The position numbers and the translations under genes are program-made. This document shows, piece by piece, positions 14,368 through 23,485 of a DNA stretch of 64,000 nucleotides. Each line of letters opens with the position of its first letter. Within the stretch, counting starts at the first letter, position 1. The notes under the pieces were generated by a model. The model ran no database searches. It was not told the DNA's origin and was given only the letters and a program-made list of their open reading frames with translations. Source of the stretch: Rossellomorea arthrocnemi (lineage in GTDB: Bacteria > Bacillota > Bacilli > Bacillales > Bacillaceae_B); contig NZ_CAJGBF010000005.1 of NCBI RefSeq assembly GCF_904424705.1, forward strand, positions 223,799 to 287,798, read 5' to 3'.

Positions 14368-15903
14368 ATGAATAAACGTACATATTTGAATAAACGTACA
14401 TATTTGAATAAAGTGTTTTGGATTTCAGCTATTATTGTGTCCATCTTAGTTATTTTTGGTGCTTCTTTTCCGAAACTTTTTGCAAAAGGAGCGAATGCAG
14501 CCTTTGGCTTCACCACCTATTCGTTTGGATGGTTCTATCTCGCTGCCGTATTTTTCTTCGTACTATTCCTTCTTTTCCTTATGGGGAGCAAATACGGAAA
14601 AATACGTCTGGGAAAGGATGATGAACGCCCCCAATACCCTTTCTTCACCTGGATCGGGATGTTATTCTCCGCCGGGTTCGGGATCGGACTTGTATTCTGG
14701 GGGATCGCAGAACCAATGAGTCATTTCTTCGAAACCCCGATCCCGGGTGTGAAGGCGCAGACGGAAGAAGCCGCCCGCCTTGCCATGGGATACGCCTTTT
14801 TCCACTGGGGTGTCAGCCAATGGTCGGTCTTTACAATTGTCGGATTGATCATTGCTTACTTTCAATTCAGGAAAGGAGAGAATGGACTTGTTTCCACTTC
14901 CCTCACTCCCATGATCGGTCAACGCAAAGGCTCACAGGGAATTAAAAATACGATTGATATTCTCGCGGTCATCGCAACCGTCATGGGGGTAGCTACTTCT
15001 CTCGGCCTCGGGATCCTGCAGATTAATGGAGGGCTGAGTTCCGTATTCGGAATAGAAAACGGAACGCTGACTCAACTCGTGATCGTTTTCATCCTTCTCA
15101 TCCTGTATTTAGCTTCCTCCACCACAGGTCTTGACAAGGGGATTAAATGGCTCAGTAACCTCAATTTATCACTTGCCCTCATCCTGATGCTCTTTGTGTT
15201 TATCGTCGGTCCGACAGTATTCATCTTAAATACATTCACTCTTGGAATCGGCGACTATATATCCAATTTCATCCGTTACAGTTTGCGTCTGACCCCTTAT
15301 CAGGGAGGGACATGGGTACAGGACTGGACGATTTTCTACTGGGCATGGGCCATCGCCTGGTCTCCATTTGTCGGTGCTTTTATCGCCAGAGTCTCAAGGG
15401 GAAGAACGATAAGGGAATTTATTGTAGGAGTGTTGGTCGTTCCTCCACTCATTGCCCTTATGTGGATTGCCGTATTTGGAGGGACAGCCCTTCACTTGGA
15501 CTTATTCAGCGGTACCTCGATTGCGGAAGGAGTCAATAAAGATGTGACGAGTGCCTTATTTTCAACATATGGTGAACTTCCCTTTACAATGGTCCTGTCT
15601 GTTTTATCCATTCTGTTGATCTTCACTTTTCTCATTACGTCGGCTGACTCGGCGACCTATATTTTAAGCAGTATGACGACAGAAGGGAGCTTGAACCCTC
15701 CGATGATCGTGAAGATTGTTTGGGGCGTGCTGATTGCTGCCATTGCTGCCGTATTGCTTGTTTCCAGTGGTCTGGAGGGGTTACAGACCGCTTCACTTGT
15801 CTCGGCATTGCCATTCACGGTGATCCTGGTCTTGATGTGCGTGACGTTATTTAGACTTCTTCGCAGAGAAAAGAAAGAAAAGCCCCGTCCGGTGAAAAAA
15901 TAG
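14368..15903 (+). CDS. BCCT family osmoprotectant transporter (OpuD/BetP-like)
   Basis: A 511-residue protein with twelve predicted membrane segments. The BCCT substrate motif is visible as WTIFYWAWAIAWSPFVGAF near residue 325, together with GIGLVFWGIAEPMSHF and the GVATSLGLG sodium/substrate-site segment. It is expected to import glycine betaine or a related trimethylammonium compound with sodium, for osmotic protection. The N-terminus contains a precise tandem 18-bp duplication (NKRTYL twice). It is monocistronic, with a terminator after it. Confidence 0.92.
   Translation: MNKRTYLNKRTYLNKVFWISAIIVSILVIFGASFPKLFAKGANAAFGFTTYSFGWFYLAAVFFFVLFLLFLMGSKYGKIRLGKDDERPQYPFFTWIGMLFSAGFGIGLVFWGIAEPMSHFFETPIPGVKAQTEEAARLAMGYAFFHWGVSQWSVFTIVGLIIAYFQFRKGENGLVSTSLTPMIGQRKGSQGIKNTIDILAVIATVMGVATSLGLGILQINGGLSSVFGIENGTLTQLVIVFILLILYLASSTTGLDKGIKWLSNLNLSLALILMLFVFIVGPTVFILNTFTLGIGDYISNFIRYSLRLTPYQGGTWVQDWTIFYWAWAIAWSPFVGAFIARVSRGRTIREFIVGVLVVPPLIALMWIAVFGGTALHLDLFSGTSIAEGVNKDVTSALFSTYGELPFTMVLSVLSILLIFTFLITSADSATYILSSMTTEGSLNPPMIVKIVWGVLIAAIAAVLLVSSGLEGLQTASLVSALPFTVILVLMCVTLFRLLRREKKEKPRPVKK
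14371..14406 (+). repeat. 18-bp tandem duplication in the BCCT coding start
   Basis: AATAAACGTACATATTTG occurs twice head to tail, adding six in-frame codons (NKRTYL). The third partial unit is AATAAAG. Confidence 0.9.
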
Positions 15904-15907
15904 CCCT

Positions 15908-15948
15908 TGGCGTCTGAGCTCTTGTGAAAGAGTCGGGCGCTTTTTTTG
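15908..15948 (+). terminator. Terminator after the BCCT gene
   Basis: GCGTCTGAGCTCTT and AAGAGTCGGGCGC form an imperfect stem, followed by seven T. Confidence 0.65.
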
Positions 15949-15960
15949 TTTTATACAAAT

Positions 15961-15974
15961 TGAAAGGGTTTTCA
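15961..15974 (+). promoter_or_regulatory. cre-like site before the AtoE gene
   Basis: TGAAAGGGTTTTCA matches the CcpA operator TGWAANCGNTNWCA except for one base. It overlaps a possible -35 (TTTTCA) of the fatty-acid transporter. Carbon catabolite repression is plausible but unproved. Confidence 0.45.
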
Positions 15975-16027
15975 CTCATAACCATAGAAGAATAATAAGG
16001 GAATATATATTTAGAAGGGGGATTAAA

Positions 16028-17341
16028 ATGAAGGGACTTATATCATTATCAAACAGAATCATGCAGCGATATTTGCCTGACCCATTTTTATTTGTGGTCA
16101 TTTTAACATTGGCCGTTTTCGGTCTTGGTCTCATTTTTACTGAAAGCACCAGTCTTGAAATGGTTCAGTATTGGGGGAACGGCTTCTGGAGCCTGCTTGC
16201 CTTTTCCATGCAGATGGTGCTTGTCCTAGTGACAGGATATGTTCTAGCGAGCAGTCCATTATTTAAACGGTTCCTCGGTTTTCTCGCTTCATTTGCGAAA
16301 TCTCCGGGTTCTGCCATTGTAATCGTAACCGTTGTTTCCATGATTGCGAGCTGGATCAACTGGGGATTCGGGCTTGTGATCGGAGCTCTGTTTGCGAAGG
16401 AGTTGGCCAAGAGGGTGAAAGGTGTCGATTACCGACTACTGATTGCAAGCGCCTACTCAGGCTTTGTTGTCTGGCATGCAGGATTCTCCGGTTCGATCCC
16501 ACTGTCTATCGCAACAGACGGTCACCCGTTCCAGGATTTGATCGGGGTCATTTCTACAAATGAGACCATCTTTGCAACGTCCACTCTTATCATAGTGGCA
16601 GCATTATTTATTATCCTGCCGATCACCAACCGAATGTTAATGCCAGCTAAAGATGAGACGATAACCGTTGACCCGGAGCTCTTCAATGAGACAGCTGCCT
16701 CACTTGAACAAGAAGCGATGACTCCTGCCGACCGACTTGAAAACAGCATGATTCTATCCATCGTAGTGGCAGTTCTCGGAATTGCGTTCTTATTCTCATA
16801 CTTTGCGAAGAATGGTTTCGCCCTAAATTTAGATATCGTAAACTTTCTATTCTTATTTCTCGGCATCCTTTTTCATGGTACGCCGAAGCGCTTCCTTACG
16901 GCTGTTCAGGAGGCCATCAAGGGGGCAAGCGGGATTGTCATCCAATTCCCTTTCTACGCCGGGATCATGGGGATGATGACGGCATCAGGACTTGCTGTTG
17001 TCATGAGCGAGGCTTTCGTATCCATTTCAAATGATATGACATTTTACTTCTTTGCCTTCCTTAGCGCAGGAATTGTCAATTTCTTCGTTCCTTCCGGTGG
17101 TGGACAATGGGCTGTTCAGGCACCGATTATGCTCGATGCCGCTCAAACCCTCGATGCGTCTGTCGCAAAGACGGCTATGGCAGTTGCATGGGGAGATGCC
17201 TGGACCAACCTGATCCAACCTTTCTGGGCATTACCGGCTCTCGCTATTGCAGGACTGAAAGCAAAGGATATTATGGGGTATTGTGTCATTATCTTGGTCA
17301 TTAGCGGAATTGTGATTTCATTGGGACTATTATTCTTGTAA
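16028..17341 (+). CDS. Short-chain fatty acid transporter, AtoE family
   Basis: A 437-residue polytopic membrane protein. Family marks include LPDPFLFVVILT near the start, WGNGFWSLLAFSMQM, WINWGFGLVIGA, the HAGFSGSIPLSIAT loop and VPSGGGQWAVQAPIM, all typical of AtoE/SCFA transporters. It probably imports acetoacetate, butyrate or similar acids. No acetoacetate catabolic genes adjoin it. The upstream cre-like site suggests repression by good carbon sources. Confidence 0.9.
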   Translation: MKGLISLSNRIMQRYLPDPFLFVVILTLAVFGLGLIFTESTSLEMVQYWGNGFWSLLAFSMQMVLVLVTGYVLASSPLFKRFLGFLASFAKSPGSAIVIVTVVSMIASWINWGFGLVIGALFAKELAKRVKGVDYRLLIASAYSGFVVWHAGFSGSIPLSIATDGHPFQDLIGVISTNETIFATSTLIIVAALFIILPITNRMLMPAKDETITVDPELFNETAASLEQEAMTPADRLENSMILSIVVAVLGIAFLFSYFAKNGFALNLDIVNFLFLFLGILFHGTPKRFLTAVQEAIKGASGIVIQFPFYAGIMGMMTASGLAVVMSEAFVSISNDMTFYFFAFLSAGIVNFFVPSGGGQWAVQAPIMLDAAQTLDASVAKTAMAVAWGDAWTNLIQPFWALPALAIAGLKAKDIMGYCVIILVISGIVISLGLLFL

Positions 17342-17348
17342 AAGAATA

Positions 17349-17384
17349 GTTAAAAGCGCCCCCACTTAGGGCGGCGCTTTTTGC
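17349..17384 (+). terminator. Terminator after the AtoE gene
   Basis: AAAGCGCC and GGCGGCGCTTT pair around CCCACTTAG, ending in T. Confidence 0.75.
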
Positions 17385-17391
17385 AGCCAAT

Positions 17392-17420
17392 AAAAAGGCT
17401 GATCTGTGATGAGATCAGCC
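17392..17420 (-). terminator. Terminator of the Sda-like gene
   Basis: On the minus strand GGCTGATCT pairs with AGATCAGCC and is followed by TTTTT. Confidence 0.75.
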
Positions 17421-17460
17421 GTATGTATGGGTCATTCATTACCTTTTTTTCAATTGGAGC

Positions 17461-17592
17461 CTACCGTATACTGTCCCTTCTCTCAAGCTCCCCTTCTAAC
17501 ATCTCAATAAATTCTTCTTCCAATCCTTCTTCCTGTGCAAGATGATACACATTGGTCAATTGCTCCTCCGTAAGTTTTGTTAAAGACGTCAT
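17461..17592 (-). CDS. Sda-like sporulation histidine kinase inhibitor
   Basis: A 43-residue helical-hairpin peptide, MTSLTKLTEEQLTNVYHLAQ then EEGLEEEFIEMLEGELERRD. It aligns with B. subtilis Sda through KL..E.L...Y..A.E..L...FIE..E.E..RR, about 15 of 36 positions by eye. Sda binds the dimerisation domain of KinA/KinB and blocks autophosphorylation, coupling sporulation to replication state. The start is ATG with AGGAG upstream, and a hairpin terminator follows. It may be a paralogue of the main sda gene. An orphan PAS kinase lies 2 kb away. Confidence 0.7.
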   Translation of the reverse strand: MTSLTKLTEEQLTNVYHLAQEEGLEEEFIEMLEGELERRDSIR

Positions 17593-17956
17593 CGATTACA
17601 TCTCCTGACTATCTAAGGTATGAATTCTTAATACCCTCTCTAACACAGGATAAACCTTTCTATTATTTTTATAATCTATTTTTTTAGATCAAATTAACCA
17701 AAGTACCAAGGTTATTATTGAAATTTTTTAAAATTTTAGTAAAATAGAGAATATACTAAAGGATAGCGCTTTCTTTTTGTAGTTTTGATTTTCAGGATTT
17801 TATTTAAACTTTATGTTTCACCAATCCTTCCTTCGGGAAAACCATCTGAGGAATACATACACTGCCATTCCGGAACTTCCTATGGACAATTTTATATGTA
17901 TGCATTAGAATGAATAATGTTTCATTTTCCGTTACAACTACTTCTGAGGTGAATTT
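17593..17956. other. AT-rich divergent intergenic region
   Basis: It separates the Sda-like gene (minus) from the YjiH gene (plus) and should hold both promoters. No clear boxes, RNA element or repeat are seen. The only firm signal is the GAGGTG ribosome site of YjiH. Confidence 0.4.
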
Positions 17957-19318
17957 ATGAATCAGCAACATCGCTTTACACTAACAAGTCATTTACGATT
18001 TATCATCCCTTCCTTATTGGGAGTTTTTCTATTTATGATACCAATTCCGGGAAAAGACGGAATCACGATACCCATTGCGGTCTTATCGGGGCTTCTTCAG
18101 GATTGGATCGGAAGCTTTGTACCCGCGATTATGACAGGATTGATCATCCTTACGGTCATCGGAACGTTCATCACAAAGATCATGCATCCGGATTTCATTG
18201 AAAAATCACCGTTTTTCTCCAGTTTATTTGACGTTAGACCTGTATGGGCCATCGTAAGAGTAGCAGGAGCTATTTTTGCCGTTATGACGTTATTCAAACT
18301 AGGTCCTGAATGGGTCTGGTCAGATGCAACGGGCGGTCTTCTATTAAACCCGGATGGACTTCTTACCATTCTTTTTTCTGTGTTTTTATTTGCCGGGCTT
18401 TTCCTTCCCCTATTGTTGAATTTCGGATTATTGGAATTATTCGGAGCGCTCTTAACAAAGATCATGCGTCCTGTATTCGGTCTTCCTGGTCGTTCTTCCA
18501 TTGACTGCTTAGCTTCATGGCTCGGTGACGGTACGATCGGCGTATTATTGACAAGCAAGCAATACGAAGATGGGTATTATACAAAGAAGGAAGCAGCGGT
18601 CATTGGGACAACCTTCTCTGTTGTATCCATCACCTTCTGTCTTGTTGTCATTTCTCAGGTGAATCTAGGCGAATATTTCATCCCATTCTATCTCACGGTA
18701 GCTGCATCTGGACTCCTTGCAGCAATTATACTGCCGCGGATCCCGCCTTTATCCCGCAAACCTGACACGTATTTCAATGGTCAGGAAGGTAAGGACACGA
18801 TGGAAGTGATCCCTGAAGGTTACAGCCGTGTTGGATATGGGTACGAGCAGGCTCTTGTTCAGGCAAAAAACAATAACAGTGCATCCAAATTCTTCACTGA
18901 CGGAATAAAAAATGTGCTGGATATGTGGATGGGTGTTGCTCCCATCGTCATGGCAATCGGTACGACAGCATTGATTGTTGCGGAGAATACGAAGTTCTTC
19001 GAATACATCGGTATGCCGCTTATTCCGATCCTGGAGCTTCTGCAGATCCCGGAAGCGACGGAAGCATCACGCTCCATCCTTGTCGGCTTTGCCGATATGT
19101 TCCTTCCAGCCATCTTCGGGTCTGGAATCGAGAGTGAGCTTACGCGGTTTGTCATTGCATGCTTATCTGTTACACAATTAATCTACATGTCTGAAGTTGG
19201 CGGACTGCTGCTGGGCTCCAAGATCCCGGTCGATTTCAAGGATCTGGTCATCATCTTCCTGCAGCGTACATTCTTGACGTTACTTGTGATTGTGGCCATC
19301 GCTCATATAATCTTTTAA
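17957..19318 (+). CDS. YjiH family membrane protein (nucleoside-recognition/gate domains)
   Basis: A 453-residue polytopic protein with two gate-type domains characteristic of YjiH/SpmA-like transporters. Marks include PGRSSIDCLASWLGDGTIGV in the first half and FADMFLPAIFGSGIESELTR in the second. A cytoplasmic linker lies around residues 265-310. The family is annotated as nucleoside-recognition or transport-related, and substrate is not established. It is monocistronic with a strong terminator. Confidence 0.85.
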   Translation: MNQQHRFTLTSHLRFIIPSLLGVFLFMIPIPGKDGITIPIAVLSGLLQDWIGSFVPAIMTGLIILTVIGTFITKIMHPDFIEKSPFFSSLFDVRPVWAIVRVAGAIFAVMTLFKLGPEWVWSDATGGLLLNPDGLLTILFSVFLFAGLFLPLLLNFGLLELFGALLTKIMRPVFGLPGRSSIDCLASWLGDGTIGVLLTSKQYEDGYYTKKEAAVIGTTFSVVSITFCLVVISQVNLGEYFIPFYLTVAASGLLAAIILPRIPPLSRKPDTYFNGQEGKDTMEVIPEGYSRVGYGYEQALVQAKNNNSASKFFTDGIKNVLDMWMGVAPIVMAIGTTALIVAENTKFFEYIGMPLIPILELLQIPEATEASRSILVGFADMFLPAIFGSGIESELTRFVIACLSVTQLIYMSEVGGLLLGSKIPVDFKDLVIIFLQRTFLTLLVIVAIAHIIF

Positions 19319-19323
19319 ACTAC

Positions 19324-19362
19324 AAAAAGCCCCGTCTCCGGAATTCGGAAACGGGGCTTTTT
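19324..19362. terminator. Bidirectional terminator
   Basis: AAAAAGCCCCGT and ACGGGGCTTTTT flank a further internal CTCCGGAATTCGGA hairpin. It lies between the convergent YjiH gene and histidine kinase remnant and has T runs on both strands. Confidence 0.85.
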
Positions 19363-19373
19363 AGGTATCAAGT

Positions 19374-20655
19374 TCAATTTGTTACCGGAAAGGTGACTTC
19401 CACTTTCGTTCCCTTGTTTACTTCTGAATCAATGTGAAGGGAGCCTTTATGGTCTTCAATGATTTTTTGACTGATGGTGAGACCTAGCCCCATGCCTTTT
19501 TCTTTCAAGGTAAAAAACGGTTCTCCCAGTCTTTTCAATCGGTCAGGGGGGATCCCCGTTCCCTGGTCAAGGATGGTGATGTGGACAGACTCGTTCCGAA
19601 GTTTCCAGTCGACGTCGATTTCTCCTTCATTCATGGATTCGATGGCGTTTTTAATGATATTGATGAACACTTGAATACATTGATTCTTATCACCGAACAC
19701 GTGAATCGGGGATGAAGGGAGCTGAATATTTAATGTGATGCCTTTCAGCAGTGCTTCATGCCCCATGACCTTGACCACATAGCGTAGCACCTCACTCATA
19801 TCAAAGGACTCGTATTCCCTCATCTGAGGCTTTGATAAAATAAGCAATTCCCCGACGATCTGATTGATCCTGTCCATCTCTGAGGACATGACAGTTAGGT
19901 ATTGTCCTGACACATGCTCATTTTCCTCCAACAGCTGAATGAAGCCTTTGATGCTTGTGAGAGGGTTGCGGATTTCATGAGCGATCCCTGCCGCCAGTTC
20001 CCCTACCACGGAAAGCTTCTCTTTTCTTAACAGCATTTCTTCTGCGATCTTCTGCTGGGAAATGTCCCTTCCGATGATGACGAGTCCCTTTCTTTCGTGA
20101 TTCGAATGGAATAATGGGACTTTAATCACATCAAATGTCTTGAACTCCCCGTTTGGAAGATAAAATCCTTCTTCACACCGTGTCACCTGTTCTGCTTTCC
20201 ATGACTCTTCATCGGAATCAACACAATAGTCAAATGCGTCTTTAAAAAAAAGGCACCAACTTTCCCAGATCCCGGTCCGTCTTCCCAACATAATCAATTT
20301 CCTCAAGATTATACAGCTTCCGGCCAAATTGATTGACCTTCAACCACCGTCCTTCCCCATCCTTGAAACAAACAAAATCAGGGAGGGAATGGAGGAGGGT
20401 GGATAACTGATTTTCTTCTTCCAACAGTTTTTTATGCTTTGCCATAAACATATCTCCCTCTTTTAGAAGGAGGAGGAGCACTGCTACAACAGCACTCACC
20501 AGGAGAAGAACAGCAATTAAGTTCCATGGTTTTTCAAGCATGAGTATAGCGATGACCTGCAATACAGATAGAGCCATCAGGATCATGATTATATTATGAA
20601 ATGTATGTGTCTTCGTACGATTCATTTTCTCTATCATCTTAGTCACCCGTCTCAC
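19374..20655 (-). pseudogene. PAS-domain sporulation-type histidine kinase with frameshift
   Basis: Two overlapping frames make one kinase. The first (20655-20242) has two N-terminal membrane helices and the first half of a PAS domain up to DRDLGKLVPFF*. The second (in frame from about 20250 to 19374) continues FFKDAFDYCVDSDEES, finishes the PAS, then has HEIRNPLTSIKGFIQLLEEN (HisKA), NIIKNAIESM (N-box), DQGTGIPPD (G1) and GMGLGLTISQKI (G2). The break coincides with a run of eight T in the coding strand (20244-20251). Seven T would restore PFFKDAF. It could be a real mutation, slippage-corrected expression, or a sequencing error. The domain order resembles KinB/KinE-like kinases feeding Spo0A, and a partner is not adjacent. 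Confidence 0.8.
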
Positions 20656-20671
20656 TCATACTTTTGTTCTT

Positions 20672-22225
20672 TTAAAATAAGTTAAATATATATGGTCCAA
20701 TCGATGAGATATAGAACAATACATAGATTCCCATAAAGTAGAAGGCACCTGCGAATGACCCCCACTCGGGATCTCTTCCTTTTTTCCAGATGACCCAGGT
20801 GATGACGCTTAATAGCACCAACAATGCATAGCTGCTGCCAGGGAACACAAAGTACTCCGGCGCCACCTGGTAAAAGTATGGGTTCATCGCTTTGCTTGTG
20901 TAGGAGATCGGCATAAGCAGAAAGATGATGATTGAAGCATATTCCGCCCAGCTGACCCCGTCTTTTTCAAATACATTCGGTCTGAATATATAGAGTAATA
21001 TTAACAAAAACAGAGAAGGTAAAACCCAATAAAAAGAGGTTAAAATGGTAACGATACTGCTGAACATCATAAGGACCCCGTTATTGAGCGCTTCGGCCAC
21101 TGATCTTTGGGACCATTTTGTACTTTTTGACACCACTTGCCCATTCTGAGATGCGCCATATAGTTCATATGTACCACCATCATAATTAAACCAAACCAGT
21201 GATTCGTCCGTTAATTGCAGGGGAGAATAGGTTACATGCTTTGTCGTGCTGATTGAGGTTCCAGTTAGCACCGTATCTGCACTTTCAAACGGAGCCAGGT
21301 ACATGCGGATAGAGCTGTTATCCCCAACTTGCTGTCCTTCTGAAGTGAACATAACAGACTCTTTTCCTCCTAAGTTCACAAACTGCACTCCACCTGGACT
21401 TACTAGTTTTTCTCCGTTTTTTTTATTCACGAACTCCATGTTCGTTCCCGTCAGGATGGAAGTTCCCACCTCTTGTAACGGAGTCTGAATCTTATAGACT
21501 TTATAAGAAAGCGTCCCCTGTGTACGTGATTTTTCATTATAAAGCAGGGTGAACTGCCCATCCTCTACTTTAAACGTCAATCCATCCATCTTTTTATTTG
21601 GTGCTGTATTAACCATTAGAAACGGTTTTTCCGTTACGCTACCGTTTTCGTTCATATAGTAAATAAAATCATGCGTATCATCTTTCTTCACTCGTATGAC
21701 GGAGCGGCCATCCGCCCCCACATGAATATCTGAGATTTCAGATGAAAAAGTGTGAACTTCTTTTGAAGAACCTTCTTTGATCCCATACTGGAATAATTTT
21801 TCATTGCTCCAATAATAGACCTGATCCGTCCCTGTCCCCAACCCCGTGATCCCCTCAGACAGAATCCTATCCTTTTGGTTGTTTGTGAGGACTAAGTTCC
21901 CATTTTTATAATAGATAACTTGATTTCCATCTGTCCAAAATGGGTAACCCCTTGTTATTTTCGTATCGATGACTTTCTCTTTTGAAATCTTCATTTCATC
22001 ATTGATGGAAAAGGCACGAACCTGTCCTTTACTTGATAAGTATAATTCGCCATTCTTTTGAAACATTTGAGGTTTCTCTTTCGAAGTATAGTCCATCGGG
22101 AGTGAACGGCTCCAATTCTGCTGAGGTAGTTCTTTCACAAGAAATAGCTGGTGAATGAACAGGGCAGCAACAAATAGGACCATGACTCCTAAAGGTATAC
22201 CGAAAACTTTTACTTTCTCTCTCAT
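20672..22225 (-). CDS. Uncharacterised membrane-anchored beta-propeller-like protein
   Basis: A 517-residue protein not assigned to a known family. One N-terminal membrane helix (about residues 8-27) is followed by an extracytoplasmic region of about 340 residues with repeated short strands resembling propeller blades (GELYLSSKGQVRAF, GNQVIYYKNGNLVL, TDQVYYWSNEKLF). Four or five C-terminal helices carry WAEYASIIIFLLMPISY and a Trp/Lys-rich loop. Start: ATG 22225, just after a GGGGGGATTCAG site. The longer frame has no ribosome site. It lies 16 nt upstream of the kinase frame, so the two may be co-transcribed and functionally linked as sensor and kinase, which is inference. Confidence 0.7.
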   Translation of the reverse strand: MREKVKVFGIPLGVMVLFVAALFIHQLFLVKELPQQNWSRSLPMDYTSKEKPQMFQKNGELYLSSKGQVRAFSINDEMKISKEKVIDTKITRGYPFWTDGNQVIYYKNGNLVLTNNQKDRILSEGITGLGTGTDQVYYWSNEKLFQYGIKEGSSKEVHTFSSEISDIHVGADGRSVIRVKKDDTHDFIYYMNENGSVTEKPFLMVNTAPNKKMDGLTFKVEDGQFTLLYNEKSRTQGTLSYKVYKIQTPLQEVGTSILTGTNMEFVNKKNGEKLVSPGGVQFVNLGGKESVMFTSEGQQVGDNSSIRMYLAPFESADTVLTGTSISTTKHVTYSPLQLTDESLVWFNYDGGTYELYGASQNGQVVSKSTKWSQRSVAEALNNGVLMMFSSIVTILTSFYWVLPSLFLLILLYIFRPNVFEKDGVSWAEYASIIIFLLMPISYTSKAMNPYFYQVAPEYFVFPGSSYALLVLLSVITWVIWKKGRDPEWGSFAGAFYFMGIYVLFYISSIGPYIFNLF

Positions 22226-22400
22226 CTGAATCCCCCCTTTAGTAAATGCGTTAGACTTCTGAATTTTAGCATAATTCAGGATCTCTTTCACCATTTTTTT
22301 CCACAAGAGGGCTCTCTGTCTTATATTCTCTCTTCATTATATCATGTTCATATCAAAAATTGTCATTTTTTGTCGTATTCTAAAAGTTACCCTCGTAAAT

Positions 22401-22440
22401 AAAAAAGGCTCCCCATAAATTTTTTTCATGGGGAGCCTTT
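22401..22440 (-). terminator. Terminator of the kbl-tdh operon
   Basis: AAGGCTCCCCAT and ATGGGGAGCCTT pair around an AT-rich loop, with T-rich sequence on the minus strand. Confidence 0.85.
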
Positions 22441-22443
22441 CGC

Positions 22444-23385
22444 TTATTTTGTTTTTAATTTGTCCAGCATATCCGCCGTCATTTTGGCTAAATCATATTC
22501 TGCTTTAAAGCCCCATTCGTTTGCGGCTGCACTGGAATCGATGGCGTTTGGCCAGCTTTCGGCAATGCTTTGTCGAACCGGATCTACATTATAATCAAGC
22601 TTAAATTCCGGATAATGGACCCGGATTGCCTTGGCAATATCTTCAGGCGCTACGCTCATGGCTGACACATTAAAGGAATTGCGGTGCTCAAGCTTTGAAC
22701 CATCCGCTTCCATCAGGTCGATGATTGCATTAAGGGCGTCTGGCATGTACATCATATCCATCGAGGTTCCTTCCCCGATATAGGAAGTATAATGATTATT
22801 CTTCACTGCCTCATAGTAGATCTCCACAGCATAATCCGTTGTACCACCGCCTGGCAGAGTTTCATATGAAATCAGTCCAGGGAAACGAAGCCCCCTTGTA
22901 TCTACACCAAATTTCGTGAAATAGTAATCTGAAAGAAGCTCTCCTGATACTTTATTGACACCGTACATGGTCGTAGGGCGCATGATGGTATCCTGTGGAG
23001 TTGAATCCTTAGGCGTCGATGGACCAAATGCCCCGATCGAACTTGGCGTGAAGAACTGGCATTCTAATTCTCTTGCCGTTTCAAGAGCATTGACCAGTCC
23101 GCCCATGTTAAGATTCCATGCAAGCAGGGGTTTCGCTTCTGCCGTAGCCGATAATAGAGCAGCTAAGTGGATAATCGTATCTACATTATTGGTTTTGGCA
23201 ATATCAAACATCTTCTCGGCATTGGTTACATCGAGTTGTTCAAAAGGGCCATTCTTTACGACAGGGCTATCTGTTTCACGGATATCTGTTGCGATTACGT
23301 TATCCGAACCGTATACTTCACGTAGTTTATTGGTGAGCTCAGATCCGATTTGTCCAAGGGCACCCGTTACTAAAATCTTTTTCAT
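22444..23385 (-). CDS. SDR-type L-threonine 3-dehydrogenase
   Basis: A 313-residue extended SDR. The NAD motif is [11 protein letters not shown] at residues 7-17, then [12 protein letters not shown], the serine in [12 protein letters not shown], the YGVNKVSGE catalytic Tyr/Lys pair and [20 protein letters not shown], all typical of epimerase-like threonine dehydrogenases. It would oxidise threonine to 2-amino-3-ketobutyrate with NAD. The gene upstream, 100 nt away on the same strand, is the CoA ligase that uses that product, which supports the function strongly. Confidence 0.9.
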   Translation of the reverse strand: MKKILVTGALGQIGSELTNKLREVYGSDNVIATDIRETDSPVVKNGPFEQLDVTNAEKMFDIAKTNNVDTIIHLAALLSATAEAKPLLAWNLNMGGLVNALETARELECQFFTPSSIGAFGPSTPKDSTPQDTIMRPTTMYGVNKVSGELLSDYYFTKFGVDTRGLRFPGLISYETLPGGGTTDYAVEIYYEAVKNNHYTSYIGEGTSMDMMYMPDALNAIIDLMEADGSKLEHRNSFNVSAMSVAPEDIAKAIRVHYPEFKLDYNVDPVRQSIAESWPNAIDSSAAANEWGFKAEYDLAKMTADMLDKLKTK

Positions 23386-23485
23386 CGTCTTTCCTCCTGC
23401 ATTTACCTTTGGTGATATTTCTGAATCATACAGATAGGGCTGACTGTTTAAGTCATGCCCTATGCCATTTGTGTGTATCGATTAA

